Below, in pieces: positions 58,348 to 64,000 of a stretch of DNA of 64,000 bases. How positions within the stretch are numbered: the first letter of the stretch is position 1; every line of letters begins with the position of its first letter. This DNA comes from Dinoroseobacter sp049801095 (lineage in GTDB: Bacteria > Pseudomonadota > Alphaproteobacteria > Rhodobacterales > Rhodobacteraceae): the NCBI RefSeq assembly GCF_049801095.1, contig NZ_JBNAGH010000013.1:1-64000 (forward strand), written 5' to 3'. Below the pieces are notes generated by a model, which saw only the letters and a list, made by a program, of their open reading frames with translations, had not been told where the DNA came from and ran no database searches. The translations under genes were made by a program, and so were the position numbers.

Positions 58348-59361
58348 ATGGGGATCATCACAGACATCCTTGAGCAAGTCGCTGACGCAATCGATTCCGT
58401 TGCTGAAGCCGGATTTGTGGAAGCCGCAGGGCAAGTCGGCGACGTGCTTGGTATTGGCTCCGTGCTCCTTCTCATCATTCTTGGCATCAGTGTCGTCACG
58501 CAGTTGCGCCCTATGACTTTTGGTAGCGCATTCGCATTTGGATTGAAGATATCGTTGATCGGAATCTTTGCGCAGAGTTGGGAAAACTTTGAAGTTATCT
58601 ACAGGATCGTTTCGGACGTCCCCGAGGCAATTGGATCTCGCATTCTTGCCCTGACAGCCACCGGTGACGAAACCGGAGTCTACGAAAGCCTCGACAGCAT
58701 GGTGAACCGGATCACCGCCTATGGCGATGCCATTGGAGACCGTGCGGGCTGGGTCTTTGGCGCAGTGCTCGGAGCGATCTTCTTCGTTCTGTCTGCCATC
58801 TTCGCAGCCGTCACTGCGGGGATCATCGCCTACGCGCATATCGTTTTCACACTGATGATTGTCATCGCGCCTTTCATGATCCTGACGTCACTCTTCAAGC
58901 CGACCCAATCGCTTTTCGAAGCCTGGACCCGGGCCACCATCGGCTATGCCTTGATGCCAGTGGCCGCCGCCGGAGCCGCCGGAATCATCGTCGCCATCGC
59001 TGAGTCGATTGGCGATGCCTCCGCGGATCCGGACAACGTCGAAACGGTCAGCCTCATCCTGCCATTCCTGGTGATCCTGCTCTTGTCAGCTGGGGTGATG
59101 GCCGCCGTCCCGTTCATTGCGTCCAACCTAACAGGGGTCATGGGCATCGCCTCGAACGCGATCGGCCTGACGGGACTGGCGCGCCGAGGTGTGGTCAATG
59201 CAGGGGAGTATGGCGCGGGTGGTGCAGGACGCATCTTGACCGGGAAAACGCCTTACGAATTACGGCGCGATGTGAGCGGTGCCGCGACGAAGAGCAACGA
59301 ATTGATCCGACGCACGCCTGCTGCCGCGCTCGCGCTGACAAAATCCTTTCGCAAGACATGA
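58348..59361 (+). CDS. virB6: VirB6 inner-membrane channel protein
   Basis: A 337-residue protein with six or more membrane segments, with the VirB6/TrbL central loop TRATIGYALMPVAAAGAAGI and a soluble C-terminal tail with GRILTGKTPYELRR. It starts at 58348, directly after the preceding stop, and overlaps virB8 by 4 bases. Confidence 0.88.
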   Translation: MGIITDILEQVADAIDSVAEAGFVEAAGQVGDVLGIGSVLLLIILGISVVTQLRPMTFGSAFAFGLKISLIGIFAQSWENFEVIYRIVSDVPEAIGSRILALTATGDETGVYESLDSMVNRITAYGDAIGDRAGWVFGAVLGAIFFVLSAIFAAVTAGIIAYAHIVFTLMIVIAPFMILTSLFKPTQSLFEAWTRATIGYALMPVAAAGAAGIIVAIAESIGDASADPDNVETVSLILPFLVILLLSAGVMAAVPFIASNLTGVMGIASNAIGLTGLARRGVVNAGEYGAGGAGRILTGKTPYELRRDVSGAATKSNELIRRTPAAALALTKSFRKT

Positions 59362-60023
59362 CCCGTGCGGCGTTTGATCAGGACGCCTTCGAGGCCGACT
59401 TCATCTTTGGGCCACGAAGGCGCGAGCGCTTCGCCTATTTTGTCGCCGCCGCCGGTGTGATTGTCGGCGTGGTCGGTTTCGTGGGAGCCGTTTCCTTGTT
59501 CCCGCTCAAGACGGTCGAGACCTTCGTGGTCGTGGTCGACAAGGAAACCGGCGAAATGGACCGTGTTGCCGCTGTCGAGGCGCTCAGCCTCGATGAAAGT
59601 GACGCGATCATTCAGGCCCACCTGGTCGCCTACGTGGATGATCGCGAAACCTACGATCTGACCGACGGCGAAGAACGGATCAATTCGGTCCTGCAAAGAT
59701 CTGACGAAGACGCCGCGCGCACGCTGCGCGATCTTTGGTCCTCGACCAATCCTGACTATCCGATCTCGGTCTATGGACGGGACGCGAAGATCGATGTGGT
59801 CATCCGGTCTGTGAACCAGGTCGAACCCGGGGTGGCGCAGGTGCGGTTCACGAAAACGCTTCGAAAACCCCGTGACAACAGGACCGTGACACGGCCTTAC
59901 GTGGCCACCCTGCGCTACGCGTTTCGCCCGGAAACCCGCCAGCGGTTGCAACAGGTCTGGGCCAACCCGCTCGGATTTGTCGTCACATCCTATCGTGTCG
60001 ACGCCGAAACGTTGGAGAACTGA
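59358..60023 (+). CDS. virB8: VirB8 assembly factor
   Basis: A 221-residue bitopic inner-membrane protein. A membrane segment at about 28-50 (FAYFVAAAGVIVGVVGFVGA) is followed by a periplasmic NTF2-like VirB8 domain with ALSLDESDAIIQAHLVAYVD, YDLTDGEERINSVLQ and TRPYVATLRYAF. It nucleates the periplasmic channel. Confidence 0.9.
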   Translation: MTRAAFDQDAFEADFIFGPRRRERFAYFVAAAGVIVGVVGFVGAVSLFPLKTVETFVVVVDKETGEMDRVAAVEALSLDESDAIIQAHLVAYVDDRETYDLTDGEERINSVLQRSDEDAARTLRDLWSSTNPDYPISVYGRDAKIDVVIRSVNQVEPGVAQVRFTKTLRKPRDNRTVTRPYVATLRYAFRPETRQRLQQVWANPLGFVVTSYRVDAETLEN

Positions 60024-60758
60024 GTGATGATGCTGCGCACCGCCCTGCCCTGTCTGCTTTTGGCGCTGGCACCTGCCCAAGCGCTCTCGGAAGCAACGCC
60101 ACAGGGTGGGCCGAAAGACATCCGCATACGCTATGCCGTCTACGACGAGCAGCAGGTATTCCGTATCGAGACAGATCTGCGCCACTCGACCACGATCCAG
60201 TTTGGCGACGGGGAACGGTTCGAGGCTGTTATCGTGGGAGACACCGAAAGCTTTCAGGTCGATCCAATCCCCGAGCTAGGCAATGTGCTGACGATTAAGC
60301 CGCACGTCCAAAATGCTTCGACCAACATGACCGTGATCACGAACCGTCGCAGCTATGCATTCCATCTGCGAGAAGGCTCAATTCCGGGTCGAACGGGCAT
60401 GTTTTTCGAAGTGCGCTTCCGCTACCCGGGCGAAGAACGCCGCGCCACACTGGCGAACACACAGGCCAAAGGGTTCGAGGCGCCGCGCAACTACAACTAC
60501 AAGATCGCCGGCGACGGCGACTTTCGCCCGGCCACGGTCTATGACGACGGTCGGTTCACGTATTTCAGTTTTCCCGAAAGCGGGCGGCAACCCGCCATCT
60601 TCAAGGCTGACAACCGCGGTCGCGAGCGCACGGTCAATTGGACCCAGAACGGCAACACCGTCCGCGTCTCCGGTGTCAACGACTTCTGGACATTGCGCCT
60701 GGGTGAAGAAGCGCTCTGCATCTACCGAGACGCCTCAGCGATCTACGTGAGCAACTGA
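60024..60758 (+). CDS. virB9: VirB9 outer-membrane complex protein
   Basis: A 244-residue exported protein with signal peptide ending ALSEA, beta-rich N-terminal and C-terminal domains, and the VirB9 motifs YDEQQVFRIETDLRHST, LTIKPHVQNASTNMTVITNR and NYNYKIAGDGDFRPATVYDD followed by FTYFSFPES. GTG 60024 or ATG 60027 may start it. It forms the core complex with VirB10. Confidence 0.9.
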   Translation: MMMLRTALPCLLLALAPAQALSEATPQGGPKDIRIRYAVYDEQQVFRIETDLRHSTTIQFGDGERFEAVIVGDTESFQVDPIPELGNVLTIKPHVQNASTNMTVITNRRSYAFHLREGSIPGRTGMFFEVRFRYPGEERRATLANTQAKGFEAPRNYNYKIAGDGDFRPATVYDDGRFTYFSFPESGRQPAIFKADNRGRERTVNWTQNGNTVRVSGVNDFWTLRLGEEALCIYRDASAIYVSN

Positions 60759-60761
60759 ACC

Positions 60762-62183
60762 ATGTCAGATGATCCAAACCTGAAGAACCGGCTGGAGACG
60801 TTCAGCAATACAAAACGCTCCAAATCCAGATCAGGATTTGGCGTTACTGCGCTGGCGCTCGCTCTCGGCCTCGGCGGTGCGGGCGTTGCGTATTTCCTGG
60901 CGGCTGACTGGCAGGCGGACTCGGACCAACTGCAGACTTCCGATGTCGAACCGTTTCAGAATGACGGTCTTTCAAATGGAGGACGGCTGGAATTCCCCGC
61001 CGTTGAGGCGGATCAACGCGTGAACGATGCCCTGATCGCTGTGGAAGAAGCCCTTGAGGTCCCCGAGCCGATCCCGCCCGCAGCTGAACCAAGCGCAGAT
61101 ATCCTCGCCGAACTGGCTGAGCTTCGCGAGGCACTCGCCGCTACTCAGTTAGAGCGGAACGCCGAGATTCAGTCAGCGGTCACTGAACTACGCGATGCCT
61201 TTGCAGATCAAGCGCAAGCCCTCGAAGCAGCCGTTGCGGAGCGAGACGAAAAACTCGCGGCCCTGGAACGCGAGAGCGAGACCCGGCTGAACTCTCTTCA
61301 AAGCCTTTTGGAGGCGGAGCGCGCGCAGCGCGAAGCCCTTGAAGCAGAACGCGCAAATGACGCCCTGATCCGCGACCAACAGCTTCTCGAGGAACGTCGC
61401 AGACAGGAAGAGGAACAAAAGCGCCGCGAGGCTGAACAGCTGGCGGCACAACTATTGAGGGCTCAGATCCAGTCTCCTGCCGTGGTCTATTCGACAGGAT
61501 CATCGGTCTCGGCACCAAACGCCAGCGGCCTGCAGAACGGCACACCAGGCGCAGACCTCCAGCTGAATGAAAACGAAGCCTATCTCAGAGGTGCTGCGCG
61601 ACCGCTTGAAATCGATGAGGCGGCTCGAATGGAGCGACCTGAACGCACTCTCGCGCAAGGGTCCGTCATACAGGCGGCACTGCAAACCGCCATCAATAGT
61701 GATCTGCCTGGCAACGTTGTCGCGGTTGTCGCGGAACCAGTCTACGCATTCACCGGCAATGCCATACTGATCCCGCGAGGCTCGCGGTTGTTTGGGCAAT
61801 ATCGATCTGGCGTGGAAGTAAACCAAAAACGCATCCTGATTTTATGGTCGCGCGTTCTCACGCCGGACGGTACATCCATGCAGATCGCCTCTGTCGGAGG
61901 TGATCAACTCGGACGCTCCGGTCTGACCGGATTGGTGGATACAAAGTTCGACGAACGCTTTGGAGGAGCTGCTCTGATATCGATCATCGGCGCCGCGCCC
62001 GCCGTTGCCGCCAATTCCACGGAAGACGAAGTGACCCGCGAGGTTCTGGAGGAGGTCGGCAATGACCTCGAAGACGCGACAAGTTCGGTGATCGCAGATC
62101 AGGTCTCGATCTCGCCAACCATCTACGTCGATCAAGGAGCCATGGTAACTGTACTGGTCGATAGGGACATCGTGGTCTATTGA
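60762..62183 (+). CDS. virB10: VirB10 energy-transducing core protein
   Basis: A 473-residue protein with a membrane segment near residues 27-46, a long charged coiled-coil region (about 115-225), and the C-terminal VirB10 beta-barrel: LAQGSVIQAALQTAINSDLP, AILIPRGSRLFGQYRSGVEV and RILILWSRVLTPDG. It spans both membranes and passes energy from VirB4/11. The stop overlaps the virB11 start. Confidence 0.92.
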   Translation: MSDDPNLKNRLETFSNTKRSKSRSGFGVTALALALGLGGAGVAYFLAADWQADSDQLQTSDVEPFQNDGLSNGGRLEFPAVEADQRVNDALIAVEEALEVPEPIPPAAEPSADILAELAELREALAATQLERNAEIQSAVTELRDAFADQAQALEAAVAERDEKLAALERESETRLNSLQSLLEAERAQREALEAERANDALIRDQQLLEERRRQEEEQKRREAEQLAAQLLRAQIQSPAVVYSTGSSVSAPNASGLQNGTPGADLQLNENEAYLRGAARPLEIDEAARMERPERTLAQGSVIQAALQTAINSDLPGNVVAVVAEPVYAFTGNAILIPRGSRLFGQYRSGVEVNQKRILILWSRVLTPDGTSMQIASVGGDQLGRSGLTGLVDTKFDERFGGAALISIIGAAPAVAANSTEDEVTREVLEEVGNDLEDATSSVIADQVSISPTIYVDQGAMVTVLVDRDIVVY

Positions 62184-63166
62184 ATGAAGCGTCCCTCCCT
62201 TCCTCGTATCTTGAGCAATACCTAGAACCTTATCGCGACTTGATCCTGCGGGACGACATCATTGAGTTGGCGATCAACCCGGATGGCCATGTGTGGATCG
62301 AACGCCAAGGTGCCCACGCGATGGAGAGAATTGACCGCACCGTCGAGGCGGCGGTAGCAGCAAATCTGGCTGCCACATTGGTTGGTGATGCGCGAGCGCG
62401 AGTATCGCAGAAGTCGCCGTTGGTATCAGGTAAAATCGATTACCTTAAGCGCCCGCTGCGCATCCAAGTTGTCGTGCCACCCGCGGTAGAACATGGCGCA
62501 GCGATCTCCATTCGGCTGTTTGGCGTTGGCGGTCATAAAACCTTCCATCCCGAGTATCTGTTCGGGAAGCCGGTCTCCCTCGATGACCGGCGGCAATCGA
62601 AACTCGCAGAAGTCGAGGAAATCGCGAAAAGCGACCTCCCCAGAGCCTTGTCTTCGCTCGTCCGTCATCGTTTGAATCTTTTGATCAGCGGTGGGACGTC
62701 CACCGGCAAAACCACATTCGCACGGCATCTGCTGAAGTCGGTTCCGGACGACGAAAGGCTCATTACTATAGAAGACGCTTTCGAGCTGTTCCCTCGTCAG
62801 CCAAACACTGTCTGTCTGCTGGCTGAGCGTGTTTCGACATCTCAACGGTCAACAAATGCCCTGCTACAGGCGAGCTTGCGCATGCGCCCGGATCGCATCG
62901 TGGTGGGCGAGTTGCGCGGTGCTGAAGCGCTGACATATCTGGAAGCCGTAAACACAGGTCACGGCGGATCGGTGACGACAATTCACGCTGAAACCGCTGA
63001 GCTTGCGATAGACCGTTTGGCGATCATGGTCTTGCAAGCTGGGACACCTTTGACCTTCGCCGAGGTCCAGAGCTACATCCGTCGGTCAATTGATGTCATT
63101 GTTCAGCTGGGACGCAACAGCGGTAAACGCGGTGTCTCGGAGGTCTTGATTGTAAGGACACTCTGA
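62180..63166 (+). CDS. virB11: VirB11 traffic ATPase
   Basis: A 328-residue hexameric ATPase that drives pilus and substrate steps. It has Walker A ISGGTSTGKTTFARHL (about 166-181), the Asp box ITIEDAFELF, RPDRIVVGELRGAEALTYLE and the His box HGGSVTTIHAETAEL. The only suitable start is TTG 62180, overlapping the virB10 stop; the nearest ATG is out of frame. It ends the virB1-virB11 operon. Confidence 0.92.
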   Translation: MNEASLPSSYLEQYLEPYRDLILRDDIIELAINPDGHVWIERQGAHAMERIDRTVEAAVAANLAATLVGDARARVSQKSPLVSGKIDYLKRPLRIQVVVPPAVEHGAAISIRLFGVGGHKTFHPEYLFGKPVSLDDRRQSKLAEVEEIAKSDLPRALSSLVRHRLNLLISGGTSTGKTTFARHLLKSVPDDERLITIEDAFELFPRQPNTVCLLAERVSTSQRSTNALLQASLRMRPDRIVVGELRGAEALTYLEAVNTGHGGSVTTIHAETAELAIDRLAIMVLQAGTPLTFAEVQSYIRRSIDVIVQLGRNSGKRGVSEVLIVRTL

Positions 63167-63377
63167 CGGCCCAAACCTGCCATTGACCACCAACTTCAAC
63201 GCTGCGTTGCAGCTTCCCCGAAGCGGACATTGATCGATGGCGCGGCATTTTCGTGGGACTGATGACTATTATGCGGGACTCTTCGTACCTTAACACGCGG
63301 GCTTTGAATGTAGGCTTTGAGAACCTTAGGCCAAGCTGGGTTTTCATGCGGGTACTGCTTCTGAAGGAATACTAATA

Positions 63378-63827
63378 TCACTCCAAAACGACAGAAAAAG
63401 CAAAGGTAGTAGCAACCACAAGTGCGCCAGCCGCGGCGCAGATTTGCTTCGCCCAGAAAAAAATCTCTTGTAGCACGTAGCCAAAGTGCTTTTTGTTAAA
63501 CTGATAATTGGCACTCTTTCGCCCCAACGCATTTTGAACTGAGAAGTAAGCGCACAAGTACTGAAAATAGTCAAAAATTATCGCAAGCATACCAACGAGC
63601 CCGGCGAAATTCACCCAGGCTTCATATTGCGCGATGTATGTGGTCGAAAATGGTGTCTCCGATGTATGGATTGCGAATACCCAAGCAACAATGCCGAAAC
63701 CAACAAGCCGGGAGGTCTCACTTATTCGCCCAGTGACAGCACCCTTGTGTGAAACTCGAGCCTTCCGCTCGGCCTTCGCAAAAGCTTCAGCGCCAACGGC
63801 TTCGGACCTTTCATTCGAATCTGTCAT
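63378..63827 (-). CDS. Small membrane protein, function unknown
   Basis: A 149-residue protein starting MTDSNERSEAVGAEAFAKAE, with three hydrophobic segments (VGFGIVAWVFAIHTS; FAGLVGMLAIIFDYFQYLCA; QICAAAGALVVATTFAFS). The gene is AT-rich compared with the VirB genes. The preceding gene ends 3 bases upstream, so it is likely in an operon with it. No family is recognised. Confidence 0.68.
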   Translation of the reverse strand: MTDSNERSEAVGAEAFAKAERKARVSHKGAVTGRISETSRLVGFGIVAWVFAIHTSETPFSTTYIAQYEAWVNFAGLVGMLAIIFDYFQYLCAYFSVQNALGRKSANYQFNKKHFGYVLQEIFFWAKQICAAAGALVVATTFAFSVVLE

Positions 63828-63829
63828 TC

Positions 63830-64000
63830 TCAAAACTCTATCATGGGCCCTGGATCATCTGTATCTTCTTCTGCTGGTGCCTCGGCGGAGGCGTCTTCGG
63901 CCAGCGCTTCCTCAGCTGGGGCTTCTTCCATCGCACCCAAGTCAACGCCTGCAGCGCCAAGCTGAGCAGACATGCCATCGAGTGCCGCACGTGCTGCCAG
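63830..64000 (-). CDS. Partial gene, acidic C-terminus at the window edge
   Basis: The frame enters from the right edge and ends at 63830. The 56 visible residues are Ala/Glu-rich (EEAPAEEALAEDASAEAPAE, ending TDDPGPMIEF), a disordered acidic tail. The body of the protein lies beyond the window, so it cannot be named. It is followed within 3 bases by the 63827 gene. Confidence 0.6.
   Translation of the reverse strand: MAARAALDGMSAQLGAAGVDLGAMEEAPAEEALAEDASAEAPAEEDTDDPGPMIEF

Overview
The window looks like part of a conjugative RepABC plasmid from a marine-type alphaproteobacterium, most likely the Rhodobacteraceae/Roseobacter group. The basis is a repA-repB-repC operon with a putative counter-transcribed RNA between repB and repC, a VirB-type type IV secretion system with a VirD4/relaxase module, and protein sequences typical of that group (DUF736, DUF2958, ArdC, a large ParB-like protein). 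No rRNA, tRNA, CRISPR array or chromosomal housekeeping cluster was seen. The species is inferred, not shown.

Layout. 1-3695 (minus strand): VirD4 coupling protein (cut by the window edge), relaxase and a MobC-like accessory protein, with a candidate oriT just upstream (3729-3827). 4025-4879: small plasmid genes including DUF2958. 5283-7723: a Zn/Cd-type MerR regulator divergent from a transglutaminase/CDF transporter/methyltransferase operon. 7850-18002: plasmid backbone with ArdC, a DUF4143 ATPase, repABC with putative parS sites, DUF736, a large ParB-like protein and long non-coding GC-rich spacers. 18532-22927: Rieske protein, Crp-type regulator, DUF411 protein, a second CDF transporter and two membrane proteins.

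23113-45645 is a large copper (probably also silver) resistance island: a two-component system; an L,D-transpeptidase/cytochrome c/CopC/CopD/multicopper oxidase/cytochrome c/ScsC-like/L,D-transpeptidase operon; CopZ-like protein; CopA ATPase with CueR; a DsbA/rhodanese/ScsB operon; and a CusB-CusA-CusF efflux operon followed by DsbB. Two regulatory layers can be read in the DNA. CueR-type promoters with 19-bp spacers lie before copA, copZ and the 22927 operon. A direct-repeat box (TACAW-N5-DACAA) occurs four times and may be the response regulator's site. CusB carries five CusF-like copper-binding domains, three of them with Trp replaced by Met.

46383-49189 is an intact transposon with matching inverted ends and a 5-bp target duplication. 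It carries a transposase and a compact mercury-type cargo (merR, merT, merF, GDCCVxC protein) but no mercuric reductase. 49420-51311 holds small regulators and a PIN-domain toxin/antitoxin pair. 52033-63166 is the VirB operon (virB1, 2, 3, 4, a small lipoprotein, a VirB5-like/transglycosylase fusion, virB5, a hypothetical gene, virB6, 8, 9, 10, 11), followed by two minus-strand genes at the edge.

Together the genes describe a self-transmissible plasmid whose main payload is metal tolerance: cytoplasmic Cu(I) export (CopA), periplasmic oxidation (multicopper oxidase), envelope-spanning efflux (CusBA with CusF domains), and protection of periplasmic thiols and peptidoglycan cross-linking (ScsB, ScsC-like, DsbA, DsbB, L,D-transpeptidases).
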